From positions 1 to 48,856 of the forward strand of contig ONBW01000021.1 in assembly GCA_900316165.1 (NCBI GenBank): a DNA stretch of 48,856 nt, given 5' to 3'. A program made the translations under genes and the position numbers. Positions within the stretch are counted from its first letter, which is position 1, and every line of letters starts with the position of its first letter. Source of the stretch: an uncultured Lachnospiraceae bacterium. GTDB lineage: Bacteria; Bacillota; Clostridia; Lachnospirales; Lachnospiraceae. Positions 25,112-34,171 of the stretch are shown here, one piece after another. The notes under the pieces were generated by a model, which saw nothing but the letters and a program-made list of their open reading frames with translations, made no database searches and had not been told where the DNA came from.

Positions 25112-25185
25112 ACTGCTTTACAGGAGAAAATAAGATAGCTATATTCGATGTGGATGGTAAATATTTTAATGGAGAAGAGACATGA
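25108..25185 (+). CDS. 25-codon coupling ORF overlapping both neighbours
   Basis: ATG 25108 overlaps the stop of the membrane protein gene (ATGA), and its own TGA overlaps the ATG of the next gene (25182), again as ATGA. The peptide starts MNCFTGENKIAIFDVDGKYF. The IAIFDVDG string resembles motif I of HAD phosphatases, so it may be a stub of a lost gene. Alternatively it only serves to pass ribosomes on. GGAG inside its end serves as the ribosome binding site for the next gene. Confidence 0.4.
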   Translation: MNCFTGENKIAIFDVDGKYFNGEET

Positions 25186-27029
25186 AACTGGTAAAAGCAA
25201 AAGCCGAAAAGCTCTTATTGAATAAAAGGTACCTGATTCCGTCCATCCTTGCTATCGGTTTCGTCCCTCTCATCATGCACGAGCACACTTACCGTACTCA
25301 TCTTGAGAACGAAGACTGGTTTGCAGTAGGCAATTATACTGCTACAGACTTTTTCCTGTTCTGGAAGCAGTGGGCTGTGATCATCCTGGCTCTGGTATGC
25401 CTCTTACTCCTGCTTATCAGAGCAAAGTACTATAAAGAAAAGATTCCATGGGAGAAGAAGGCATTCATACCACTTGGGATATACTGCTTATTTGTATTCC
25501 TGTCAGCCTGCTTTGCAAAGAAACCATTATTCGCCTGGGCTGGTGGATATGATATGTTCCAGAGTACATTGGCAATACTCAGCTATGTGGTACTGTTTTA
25601 CTATACATATAGCTGTATCAAGAGCATGGATCATGTGCTGTATCTGCTGAGAGGGGCTGAGATTGGTGTTACGATAGAACTTCTCATATGCTTCTTCCAG
25701 GCGATTGGGCATGATCCGATAGCTACTAAGGTCGGGAAGATACTGGTGACAAATCCGAGCAGATGGAGCAATCTTGATAGTCTGACTCTTAGTCCTGATG
25801 TGTATGGAACAATATATAATACGGACTATCTGTCAATGTATCTGCCGATAGTGGTTCCGATCATTGTGGTCCTTCTGGTTATAGAGAAGCAGTTATGGAG
25901 AAAGATTTATAATGCATGTCTCCTGTTGCTATCTTTATTTGTCCTGGTAAAGGGACCTAGTTCAGCAAAGATGGCTATTGTAGCTGCCGTAGCCATTGTG
26001 CTCATCATATGTTGTACCAGAGATAGAAGGTTGCTGGTGTCTTGCGTTATAATGCTTGCTTGTATAGTATTTGCTGGAGCGAGTATTATATTTGGAAGTA
26101 GTGGATATTACAAGGCAAAGGCTGATCAGCTTTGGAATGGAATAGCACTGGAGGACAGTGATGTCCCTATAAAGAGTGTTACGACAGGTGACCAGGCTCA
26201 GGGAATAACTGTAGAGCTTAAAGATGGCAAAGCCTACAGATTCACTTTCTCGATATCAGATGGAAAGATAAATGATCTGACTGTTTATGATACTAATGGT
26301 AATCCTATAGCGCTTACAGAATCTAATCCTGATAATCAGACATATGTATTTGCAGATGCTGAGAATCAGGCTGAGGGTTTATATTTCTATAGGGATGATA
26401 CTCATGGTATGCCATATCTGATGCTTGTAAAAGACGGATATTCATTCCCGTTTGTGGACTCTAACCTGTATGGCAATGGCAAGAAAGGATATTATCTGGT
26501 ATCAACAGCAGGGCGTTGTGTGAAACTTCCACAGAAGAATAAAGGTGAGGTATATGAAGTATTCCATAATGGATTCTGGTCAGGACGTGGGCCGATATAT
26601 AATCGGTCACTACCACTACTCAAGAAGAATATCATCATAGGTTCCGGAGCTGATAACTACATAATTGTATACCCGCAAAGGGACTATATACTTGATTACT
26701 ATCTGAATTACGGTTCGAATACACTGAATGTAAAGCCTCATAGCTATTATCTGCAGGTGTGGATTCAGGAAGGATTCATAGCATTTGCAGCGTTAATGGT
26801 GTTTTCCGCCTGGTATGTGTGTGACTGTATAAAGAAATACCGAAAAGTCACACGTGAGGATCATAGTGGAATTATTGGGATTGCCATAATGACAGGAGTT
26901 ATTGGCTATCTGATAGCAGTAATAGCAAATGACTCTACAATATGTACAGCGCCAGTGTTCTGGACAGTGCTGGGACTTGGATGGGGGATAGACAGTTTAA
27001 AAGTAGAAAAAGTAGAAATAGCAGAATAG
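25182..27029 (+). CDS. O-antigen ligase/polymerase-like membrane protein, 615 aa
   Basis: About ten transmembrane segments, in two blocks. An extracytoplasmic region of roughly 150 residues (about 320-470) includes a beta-rich part (GQAQGITVELKDG style: VTTGDQAQGITVELKDG). The conserved Wzy_C-like segment is near the end of this loop (SLPLLKKNIIIGSGADNYII ... NVKPHSYYLQVWIQEG). The G-x-G and K-P-H-S-x-Y-L pattern is typical of O-antigen ligase family proteins in Firmicutes. It would polymerise or transfer lipid-linked glycan outside the membrane. It is coupled to the preceding ORF by ATGA and followed by a terminator. A second polymerase candidate lies at 34172. Confidence 0.75.
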   Translation: MKLVKAKAEKLLLNKRYLIPSILAIGFVPLIMHEHTYRTHLENEDWFAVGNYTATDFFLFWKQWAVIILALVCLLLLLIRAKYYKEKIPWEKKAFIPLGIYCLFVFLSACFAKKPLFAWAGGYDMFQSTLAILSYVVLFYYTYSCIKSMDHVLYLLRGAEIGVTIELLICFFQAIGHDPIATKVGKILVTNPSRWSNLDSLTLSPDVYGTIYNTDYLSMYLPIVVPIIVVLLVIEKQLWRKIYNACLLLLSLFVLVKGPSSAKMAIVAAVAIVLIICCTRDRRLLVSCVIMLACIVFAGASIIFGSSGYYKAKADQLWNGIALEDSDVPIKSVTTGDQAQGITVELKDGKAYRFTFSISDGKINDLTVYDTNGNPIALTESNPDNQTYVFADAENQAEGLYFYRDDTHGMPYLMLVKDGYSFPFVDSNLYGNGKKGYYLVSTAGRCVKLPQKNKGEVYEVFHNGFWSGRGPIYNRSLPLLKKNIIIGSGADNYIIVYPQRDYILDYYLNYGSNTLNVKPHSYYLQVWIQEGFIAFAALMVFSAWYVCDCIKKYRKVTREDHSGIIGIAIMTGVIGYLIAVIANDSTICTAPVFWTVLGLGWGIDSLKVEKVEIAE

Positions 27030-27042
27030 AAATAATAAGGTT

Positions 27043-27074
27043 CCCAGAAGAATTAAGGCTTCTGGGAGTTTTTT
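27043..27074 (+). terminator. Rho-independent terminator after the ligase-like gene
   Basis: CCCAGAAG, loop AATTAAGG, CTTCTGGG, then AGTTTTTTG. Perfect 8-pair stem with a T tract, 14 bases after the stop codon. It divides the first polysaccharide transcription unit from the next. Confidence 0.85.
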
Positions 27075-27178
27075 GTCTACTTATGACTAACTACAGGCAG
27101 TGAAATAGTTAGTATTTCCAGACCGATTATAAGAAGAAACTCCTGCCAACGGTAGGACATGAACATAGAGAAGAGCAG

Positions 27179-30157
27179 ATGGACAAAGGTAAAGCGAAAA
27201 AGTTAATCAAGGCCACAGCAATCACACTGGGTGCGACCTACGTTGTACTAGATCTCGTTGCTAAGCACCAGAAGAAGGATTCTACGTATTCAACACCCGA
27301 GCAAGAGCGTGAGCGCAATCCCATGCAGGGTAAGTCTGTTGAGTTTGTAGTAGACCCGTCTGACAAAGAGAACGCTGATGGCGAGTGTGGTCATCTGGAA
27401 GCTACAGGCGAGTCCCATGCCCTTACCAGGCACCAGTCTGCTTATGAGCGCTATGTAAAAAGAGCCATGGATAAAGGCTTATCTTTTGCAGGCTTAGTCG
27501 CTCTCGCTCCTGTCATGGGCGGCATCGCATTAGCAATCAAAATCGAAGATCCGGGTCCAGTTCTGTTTATACAGAAACGTGTCGGGCAGGACAAAGCTTA
27601 TTTTAAGCTTCACAAATTTAGATCAATGAAGACGTCTACACCGCATGATGTTCCGACACATATGTTGGAGAATCCAGAGAGCTATATTACTAAAGTAGGT
27701 AGATTCCTGCGTAAGCACTCCTTGGATGAGCTGCCACAGATCTGGGATATCTTCGTCGGGAATATGTCTGTCATTGGACCTCGTCCTGCTCTGTGGAACC
27801 AAGACGTCTTAGTAGCTGAACGCGACAAAGTCGGGGCAAATGATGTGAAGCCAGGACTCACCGGCTGGGCTCAGATCAATGGGAGAGATGAACTAAGTCT
27901 TACTGACAAGTCTGCTCTTGATGGGGAATATACAAGAGAGCTGGAGAAGGGCGGAGTAGACGCACTTAAGATGGACTTGAAATGCTTTACGGGAAGTCTT
28001 CATGTGTTCGGCTCTGATGACACTGTGGTAGAAGGTGGAACCGGGAGCATGGCTGCGTCTTCCACAGGAGCGCTTCGTCCCGATGTACCAGAGAAAGACC
28101 CAGAGGAACACTTCGCGTGTGATTACCACTTCACAGTTGACCACAATGGTCATAAGAATGTGCTGATTGTAGGAAAGAACAGTTATATTGGCGACAGCTT
28201 CGTCAACTATGTTAAGCAGCACTACAGCAACAACTTCACATTTACTGTGGTTGACACTCTGCCGGGTGATGATGGGGAGTCTGAGTTAGATGCTCTGAGT
28301 TCAGACGATTTAGCATCCTTCGACATCGTGTATCACCTCGCAGGTATAGCACATGCTGATGTGGGTAACGTAGATGATGCTACGAAGGAGAAGTATTACA
28401 AGGTCAACACTGACCTGGCTGTGGCTACTGCTAAGAGGTATAAAGAAGCACTTAGCGCTGCAGGGCGTGAGGGACTCTTTGTTTTTATGTCCTCTATGAT
28501 CGTTTACGGTGATTCTGCTCCGTATGGCAAGGAGAAAGTCGTAGACCGTAACACCACACCAACTCCTGCAAATTTCTACGGAGACAGCAAGTGGCAGGCG
28601 GATAAAGGTATTCGTTCTTTGGCTGATTCAACCATGAAAGTCGCTATCATACGTCCACCTATGATTTATGGTAAGGGGAGTAAGGGAAATTACCCTACAC
28701 TTGCGAAATTGGCAAAGAAACTTCCAGTATTTCCTGATGTTAGTAATTCTAGAAGCATGTTGTATGTGGGAAATCTGTGTGAGTTCTTGAGCCAGATGTT
28801 CCTGAGCAAGGTTAGTAGCGTCGATGGTGAAGATAGCTCAGAAGCACCAAACGCACTCATCTTAATGCCGCAGAACGGTGAATATACGAAAACCGCTGAT
28901 ATGGTAAAGGCTATTGCAGAAACCGTTAGTCATTATATCTCTGTGGTCAAGGTTCTTAATCCGGCTGTGGTTCTTGCAGACAAGGTCCCGGGTAAAGTCA
29001 GTAGACTAGTTGATAAGGCCTTCGGGAATAATTGCTATGATCAGAAACTTAGCGACTGCGATGGATTGGATTATCAGAAGTATAGCCTTGAAGAGTCGAT
29101 AGTTCTTACTGAGTCACCAGCACCCGTTTCCTCATTCCCAGACAATAAGCTCACATCTTTAAAAGGCAAGAAAGTCTTACTTATAGCCCTTCCTGGCTAT
29201 CCGGATGGAATGATTAAGGGAATGCAGGAGCTTGGTGCAGAGGTTGATTATATCCACGATAAGCCAAACGAGGGCTTTGTATCGAAGACATTAGGCCGCC
29301 TTCACGTGGGATTCTATGAAAAGGTAATCAACGATTACTACAAGACAGTCCTTGAGGCTCTTAAGAATCGTGATTACGATTACATCCTTTCTATTCGTGG
29401 AGAATATACCCCGGCTGAGTCTTTGAAGCTGATGAGATCATACTTCCCTCATGCGAAGATGATTCTTTATATGTGGGATGGTCTGCACAAGCAGAATACC
29501 GTAGGAATAGAAGAGAAGTGGCCTTTGTACGACAAGGTCTACACATTTGACCGTATCGATTATGAGGCTGATAAAGGAAAGATAGAATTTCTCCCCCTTT
29601 ATTATTATGACGCATACCTTCCAAAAGATATTAAGGATGCGAATAGTGGCGATCTTAAATATGATTTGAGCTTTATAGGAACTGGACATGATGATCGTAT
29701 TCGAATCGTTAAGGAAGTCATGAAGCAGTGTGAGAATCAGGGATTAAAGACATTCCATTACTTCTTCATGCCGCATAAGCTCGTATTCCTTAAGAATAAG
29801 TTATCAAATCCAAATTTTAAAAATGTAGAAGAATCTGATGTTCACTATGAGATGCTGCCGTTTGAAATGCTCTATCAAACATATGCGGATTCTCGCTGCG
29901 TGATGGATGTTGAGAATAGAGGACAGCATGGACTTACTATGCGCAGCATCGAGATTCTTGGATTAAAGAGAAAATTTATCACGACGAATAAGGATATCGT
30001 TAATTACGATTTTTACAATCCAAATAACATTTTGGTTCTTGATCGTGAGAATCCCGTTGTGGATATGGATTGGTTTAATAAACCATACGAGGAACTTGAT
30101 GAAAGCCTCTATGAAAAGTATTCATTGAGGAATTGGATCCTGGAAGTTTTAAAGTAA
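27179..30157 (+). CDS. Three-domain fusion: priming sugar-phosphate transferase + NAD-dependent epimerase + glycosyltransferase-like, 992 aa
   Basis: Domain 1 (about 90-285) is a bacterial sugar transferase of the WcaJ/PglC type: DPGPVLFIQKRVGQDKAYF, LHKFRSMKT, RKHSLDELPQIWDIFVGNMS, VIGPRPAL and VKPGLTGWAQINGRD. The single N-terminal hydrophobic segment fits the short membrane-hairpin class. Domain 2 (about 320-560) is an extended SDR epimerase with GKNSYIGDSF, MSSMIVYGDS and NFYGDSKWQADKG (YxxxK with Y in FYGDSKWQ). Domain 3 (about 660-992) starts KVLLIALPGYPDG and has YDYILSIRGEYTP, IEFLPLYYYDAYLP and SRCVMDVENRGQHGLTMRSI, resembling CgeB/LPS-type glycosyltransferases. One polypeptide could make, load and extend the first sugar on undecaprenyl phosphate. 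I see no frameshift joining the parts. Confidence 0.85.
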   Translation: MDKGKAKKLIKATAITLGATYVVLDLVAKHQKKDSTYSTPEQERERNPMQGKSVEFVVDPSDKENADGECGHLEATGESHALTRHQSAYERYVKRAMDKGLSFAGLVALAPVMGGIALAIKIEDPGPVLFIQKRVGQDKAYFKLHKFRSMKTSTPHDVPTHMLENPESYITKVGRFLRKHSLDELPQIWDIFVGNMSVIGPRPALWNQDVLVAERDKVGANDVKPGLTGWAQINGRDELSLTDKSALDGEYTRELEKGGVDALKMDLKCFTGSLHVFGSDDTVVEGGTGSMAASSTGALRPDVPEKDPEEHFACDYHFTVDHNGHKNVLIVGKNSYIGDSFVNYVKQHYSNNFTFTVVDTLPGDDGESELDALSSDDLASFDIVYHLAGIAHADVGNVDDATKEKYYKVNTDLAVATAKRYKEALSAAGREGLFVFMSSMIVYGDSAPYGKEKVVDRNTTPTPANFYGDSKWQADKGIRSLADSTMKVAIIRPPMIYGKGSKGNYPTLAKLAKKLPVFPDVSNSRSMLYVGNLCEFLSQMFLSKVSSVDGEDSSEAPNALILMPQNGEYTKTADMVKAIAETVSHYISVVKVLNPAVVLADKVPGKVSRLVDKAFGNNCYDQKLSDCDGLDYQKYSLEESIVLTESPAPVSSFPDNKLTSLKGKKVLLIALPGYPDGMIKGMQELGAEVDYIHDKPNEGFVSKTLGRLHVGFYEKVINDYYKTVLEALKNRDYDYILSIRGEYTPAESLKLMRSYFPHAKMILYMWDGLHKQNTVGIEEKWPLYDKVYTFDRIDYEADKGKIEFLPLYYYDAYLPKDIKDANSGDLKYDLSFIGTGHDDRIRIVKEVMKQCENQGLKTFHYFFMPHKLVFLKNKLSNPNFKNVEESDVHYEMLPFEMLYQTYADSRCVMDVENRGQHGLTMRSIEILGLKRKFITTNKDIVNYDFYNPNNILVLDRENPVVDMDWFNKPYEELDESLYEKYSLRNWILEVLK

Positions 30158-30213
30158 TATCTTCCACGCTGAATGAATGTGTGCGAGATGAACTTGAAGG
30201 AGTTGAACTGTTA

Positions 30214-31056
30214 ATGAAGATACTGGTAACTGGTGCGAACGGATACCTTGGGAAGGGAGTTGTCAAACAGCTTTTGAATGATGGCGTGGACGTTGTGGCC
30301 ACAGATTTTAGAGATAATCTAATCGACAAAAGAGCAGAGATAAAGTGTGCGGATTTATTCAATATTGAAGATCCATATGAATATTTCGGAAAACCGGATG
30401 CAATTCTCCACATGGCTTGGAGAGATGGGTTCGTGCACAAGTCTGTGAATCATGTCAACGATCTTCTGAAGCATTATACGTTTTTGTCTAAGATCATCGA
30501 CGCCGGTTGCAAACAAGTGGCTTGCATGGGATCGATGCATGAAATTGGCTTCTACGAGGGAAGTATTAACGAATCCACACCGTGTAATCCGCAAAGCTTG
30601 TATGGCATCAGCAAGAATGCATTGAGGGAACTGCTGGAGCTGAAATGCAAGGAGAATAAGACGATATTCCAATGGCTGCGAGGCTTCTATATCGTAGGTA
30701 ATACCGAAGATGGCAGCAGTATCTTCTCAAAGATTGTCCAAGCAGCACATAAAGGACAGAAAGAGTTCCCGTTTACGATGGGACTGAACCAGTTCGATTT
30801 TCTCGACTATGATGTGTTCTGCAAATATGTAGCTGATAGTGTAGAACAAAACGAGATCAATGGTGTGATTAATATCTGCTCTGGAAGGCCGGAGAAGTTG
30901 GCTGACAGGGTTGAACGATTCATAAAAGAGAACAATTTCAACATAAAACTCGACTATGGTAAGTTCCCTGATCGTCCTTATGATTCTAAGGCTATCTGGG
31001 GAGACGACTTTAAGATACGTATGATTGAAAAAACGAAAGAATTGGAGAAAAAGTAA
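30214..31056 (+). CDS. NAD(P)-dependent sugar epimerase/reductase (SDR), 280 aa
   Basis: I start at the ATG at 30214 (MKILVTGANGYLGKGVVKQL), with AAGGAG 12 bases upstream; the longer frame from 30133 overlaps the previous gene. The Rossmann motif is TGANGYLGKG (residues 6-15), the active site region is ACMGSMHEIGF and the catalytic pair is in LYGISKNALREL (YxxxK). At about 280 residues it matches short atypical epimerases/reductases, such as the dTDP-4-dehydrorhamnose reductase or GDP-fucose type. The substrate cannot be assigned. It ends directly against the GTG start of the next gene. Confidence 0.85.
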   Translation: MKILVTGANGYLGKGVVKQLLNDGVDVVATDFRDNLIDKRAEIKCADLFNIEDPYEYFGKPDAILHMAWRDGFVHKSVNHVNDLLKHYTFLSKIIDAGCKQVACMGSMHEIGFYEGSINESTPCNPQSLYGISKNALRELLELKCKENKTIFQWLRGFYIVGNTEDGSSIFSKIVQAAHKGQKEFPFTMGLNQFDFLDYDVFCKYVADSVEQNEINGVINICSGRPEKLADRVERFIKENNFNIKLDYGKFPDRPYDSKAIWGDDFKIRMIEKTKELEKK

Positions 31057-31629
31057 GTGTCTAACAATAAGCAACTTAAAAACAAATATTCTCCTTCTGA
31101 GATTGTGAAGAATGTATATTCTCTCGTAATGACGAAAATAACAATGCCACAGGCAAGATTTGTTAGAAGACCCATATATACTCGGGGGGGGGTATCGCTC
31201 GAAGGGGCTGTCGGCCTTACAACTGGCCGAATGTGCCGGTTCGACCTTGAAGGAAATAAGAAAACATTAAAAATCGGTAACAATTGTGAGTTTGGCGATT
31301 ATACACATATTGTTGCATTAAACGATGTTGAAATTGGGAATGATGTTCTTATTGCTTCCAAGGTATTTATCAGCGATACCAATCACGGGAAATATTCCGG
31401 TGATAACCAGAGCAAGCCTTCCACCCCGCCTAGAGAAAGAAAACTGATTAAAGGCTCAGTCAAAATAGGTAACAATGTTTGGATTGGCGAGAATGTAGTG
31501 ATATTATCCGGAAGCAAGATAGGAGATGGCTGTGTTATTGGAGCAAATAGTGTAGTCAGTAAAGAGATTCCTGATAATTCAATTGTCGTAGGAGCGAATA
31601 GGATTCTAAGGCAGTATGGAGAATCTTAA
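31057..31629 (+). CDS. Hexapeptide-repeat (LbH) acyltransferase with an in-frame G9 tract, 190 aa
   Basis: GTG start abuts the TAA of the epimerase gene, with GGAG upstream. The C-terminal two thirds are left-handed beta-helix hexapeptide repeats: KIGNNCEFGDYTHIVALNDV, IGNDVLIASKVFISDTNHGK, VKIGNNVWIGENVVILSGSK and IGDGCVIGANSVVSKEIPDN, with the catalytic-type His in DTNHG. These are features of sugar O-acetyltransferases (WcaF/Maa type). Codons 44-46 contain nine G in a row (31184-31192), read Arg-Gly-Gly-Val. The gene is intact, but any change of the tract by other than 3 bases would truncate it near residue 45. Likely acetylates a polysaccharide precursor. Confidence 0.85.
   Translation: MSNNKQLKNKYSPSEIVKNVYSLVMTKITMPQARFVRRPIYTRGGVSLEGAVGLTTGRMCRFDLEGNKKTLKIGNNCEFGDYTHIVALNDVEIGNDVLIASKVFISDTNHGKYSGDNQSKPSTPPRERKLIKGSVKIGNNVWIGENVVILSGSKIGDGCVIGANSVVSKEIPDNSIVVGANRILRQYGES
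31184..31192 (+). repeat. G9 homopolymer inside an acyltransferase gene (frame currently intact)
   Basis: Nine G flanked by CTC and TATC at codons 43-46 of the LbH acyltransferase. Such runs are rare by chance in this AT-rich locus and prone to slipped-strand mispairing. Confidence 0.85.
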
Positions 31630-31699
31630 CTTGCTCTAAATGACAAGTGCACATATATGATTCGTCAAGCTTCTGAAATCATGAATGGAGTTTTTGAAG

Positions 31700-32254
31700 A
31701 TGACGTTTCAGAAAATGTGTTGGGCCATAAGAGGAATAACTTATAAGGCAACATTTGGAAAGTTCGGCAATGTATCTTATATTGGAAAGCCAGTATCAAT
31801 AGTTGGTACAAAAAACATATTCATAGGTGACGAGGTTAGAATTTATCCAGGCATTCGTATGGAAGCGGCAAATGGTGGGTCAATAAGAATCCACGATAAC
31901 TGCTCAATCGCCCAGAATGTGCATATAACGGCTGATGGAGAAGAACTTTCAATAGGCAGCGGGACAACCATACTTGGGAATTCATTCATAACGAATCTGG
32001 ATCACGAATATAAAGGGATTGGAGTTCCAATCCTTAATCAGAAAAGGACAGTAAAAACCACAAAAATTGGTGAAAATTGTTTTATCGGAATGGGTGCGTG
32101 TATTCAGGCGGGAACAGTTCTTGGAAAACAATGTATTGTTGGAGCCAATGCAGTAGTACGCGGAACATATCCGGATTACTGTGTGATTGTCGGAGTGCCT
32201 GGTAGAGTTGTGAAAAGATACAATAAAGAGACAGGCGAATGGGAAAAGGTATAA
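31700..32254 (+). CDS. Hexapeptide-repeat acyltransferase, 184 aa
   Basis: I choose the ATG at 31700 (MTFQKMCWAIRGITYKATFG), because GGAG (31687-31690) lies 9 bases before it; the frame is open from 31685. Beta-helix repeats: IVGTKNIFIGDEVRIYPGIR, IRIHDNCSIAQNVHITADGE, LSIGSGTTILGNSFITNLDH and KIGENCFIGMGACIQAGTVL, then the cap IVGANAVVRGTYPDYCVIVG. The His in NLDHEY is the likely catalytic residue. Colanic-acid-type (WcaF/WcaB) acetyltransferase family. It is the only acyl-modification gene in the locus without a simple repeat. It overlaps the longest frame of the next gene. Confidence 0.85.
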   Translation: MTFQKMCWAIRGITYKATFGKFGNVSYIGKPVSIVGTKNIFIGDEVRIYPGIRMEAANGGSIRIHDNCSIAQNVHITADGEELSIGSGTTILGNSFITNLDHEYKGIGVPILNQKRTVKTTKIGENCFIGMGACIQAGTVLGKQCIVGANAVVRGTYPDYCVIVGVPGRVVKRYNKETGEWEKV

Positions 32255-32256
32255 GT

Positions 32257-33057
32257 ATGATAAGCGTTGTAATTCCAGCATACAACAGCTCGGAAACGAT
32301 AAAGGACTGTGTTGAGTCGGTTTTGAATCAAACGAGAGCCGACCTGATTGATGAGATTATTGTTGTGAGTGACGGATCTTCAGATGATACGGTATCTATT
32401 GTAGAAGAGCTAGAGAAAAGCGATAAGCGGATAAAGCTATTCTCAAAAGAAAACGGAGGAGTTTCAACAGCTAGAAATGCTGGAATTAAAGCTGCAAAAT
32501 CAGAATGGGTTGCATTGCTTGATTCCGATGATGTATGGCTTCCAAAGAAGATAGAAGAACAGTGGAAACAGATACAATTACATCCAGAAATTAGATTTAT
32601 TGGATGCAATAGGAATAAAGAAGACGTTCATATCGGAACAAAGGTTAATGATTCTTTATATAAACTTAACTTAAAGCAACTTCTTATCAAAATGTGGCCA
32701 CACACCTCTACGGCTGTTATCAATCATAGGGTTTTTGAAAAAGTTGGTTTATTTAATGAAAACATGAGGTATGCAGAGGACGGAGAATTGTGGAATAGAA
32801 TAGCTATTCAATACCCACTATATTACATACCGGTCTCTTATGAAATTGCTGGAGGAAATAAACTGCAATTTGGTGAGAGCGGCCTCTCAGCAAATTTAAA
32901 AGGTATGTACGAAGGAAATGTTTACAACATAAAAGAGCTTAAGGCAGACAAGGCAATAAGTACAGGATATTATGCATTTCTTCGTATTTTTTTCTATCTA
33001 AAATATATTCGTCGCATCTTGATTACAAAGCATATGAAACGGAAGCAATCTAAATGA
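32257..33057 (+). CDS. Glycosyltransferase family 2, 266 aa
   Basis: Start at ATG 32257 (MISVVIPAYNSSETIKDCVE), 2 bases after the preceding stop, with AAAGG upstream. GT-A fold with the N-terminal VVIPAYNSS, EIIVVSDGSSDDT, SKENGGVSTARNAGI and the metal-binding DSDD in VALLDSDDVWLPKK. A later YAEDGELWNRIA holds the ED catalytic-base-type motif. It transfers a sugar from a nucleotide donor to the lipid-linked repeat unit; donor unknown. The stop overlaps the next start as ATGA, so the two are coupled. Confidence 0.9.
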   Translation: MISVVIPAYNSSETIKDCVESVLNQTRADLIDEIIVVSDGSSDDTVSIVEELEKSDKRIKLFSKENGGVSTARNAGIKAAKSEWVALLDSDDVWLPKKIEEQWKQIQLHPEIRFIGCNRNKEDVHIGTKVNDSLYKLNLKQLLIKMWPHTSTAVINHRVFEKVGLFNENMRYAEDGELWNRIAIQYPLYYIPVSYEIAGGNKLQFGESGLSANLKGMYEGNVYNIKELKADKAISTGYYAFLRIFFYLKYIRRILITKHMKRKQSK

Positions 33058-34136
33058 AGACCATTGTTATTTACTACAATAGTATGGCCGGTTCAGGCGG
33101 TATAGAACGTGTTATATCAAACTTAATGTTTGCGTGGAAAGAATACTATAACCTTATTCTTTTAACAAAAGATGATTCAAAGAATTCTTTTTATAAGATT
33201 CCCGATGATGTTAAGAGACTCTCAATTGAAGAGCCTTTGAACTTGGATATGAAGGATCGCAAACAGCGGATTAAAGAAGTATTTAGTAATACTTGGAGAA
33301 GTCATAAAAAATTAAAAAAGGTTCTGGCAAATATAAAATTTGATTATATCTATACAGCAACTCCATTGAATTCTCTAGAGGTTTATCTTGCTAATAAATC
33401 TTACAAAGAAAAATTGGTTATTAGTGAACACGCTTCAGCATATGCAGTAAATGGCATATACCAGAGAATAAAAAAATATGTATACCCTAAAGCATATTGT
33501 ATTTCTGTTCCTAATAGGATGGATGTGGATGTATATAAGTCCTGGGGATGCAGAGCCGTTTATATTCCCCACCTGATTCCAAAAGTTGAGAACATAAGGC
33601 CTAACACATTAGATACTAAGATTATGCTTAATGTTGGACGACTTACATCTGATAAGCGACAGGCGGAATTGATCAGATGTTGGAGTGAAATTCCTGACAG
33701 AAATGGCTGGAGACTTTGGATAGTAGGAGACGGCGAAGAAAAAGATAATCTTCAAAATGAAATATCTGACTTGCACTTATCTGACGTGAACTTGATTCCT
33801 GCAACTAAGGAAATTGATAAGATATATAAAGAGGTTTCTGCGTTTGTTTTCACATCCAGAATGGAAGGCTTTGGTATGGTTCTTCTGGAAGCAATGCAGT
33901 ATGGAATTCCATGCATCTCTTTTGATTGCCCTAGCGGTCCCAGAGATATTGTTAAAGACGGTGTTAATGGCTATCTGGTTAGTAATGATGATTGGAAGAA
34001 TCTACAAAAGGTATGTGAAAAGATGATACTAGCAGATCCAATGCACTTAAAAACTCTAGGACAAGAATCAATTAATATTGTAAAAAAATGGGATAATAAA
34101 GAAATAATAGAAAAATGGAAGCTAGTTTTTAAATAA
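33054..34136 (+). CDS. Glycosyltransferase family 4 (GT-B), 360 aa
   Basis: Starts in the ATGA overlap with the previous gene. The N-terminus contains MAGSGGIERVISNL, the donor-side GGxER signature of GT4 enzymes. The C-terminal half has MLNVGRLTSDKRQAELIRCW, LWIVGDGEEKDNL and the E-x7-E motif in RMEGFGMVLLEAMQYGIPCI (about residues 272-292), followed by SFDCPSGPRDIVKDGVNGYL. The SFDCPSGP string is typical of the GalNAc/Gal transferase branch of GT4, but I would not assign the sugar. Acts on the cytoplasmic face. Confidence 0.9.
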   Translation: MKTIVIYYNSMAGSGGIERVISNLMFAWKEYYNLILLTKDDSKNSFYKIPDDVKRLSIEEPLNLDMKDRKQRIKEVFSNTWRSHKKLKKVLANIKFDYIYTATPLNSLEVYLANKSYKEKLVISEHASAYAVNGIYQRIKKYVYPKAYCISVPNRMDVDVYKSWGCRAVYIPHLIPKVENIRPNTLDTKIMLNVGRLTSDKRQAELIRCWSEIPDRNGWRLWIVGDGEEKDNLQNEISDLHLSDVNLIPATKEIDKIYKEVSAFVFTSRMEGFGMVLLEAMQYGIPCISFDCPSGPRDIVKDGVNGYLVSNDDWKNLQKVCEKMILADPMHLKTLGQESINIVKKWDNKEIIEKWKLVFK

Positions 34137-34171
34137 CATTTTTTATTTTAATTTATATTTAAGGAATAAAC

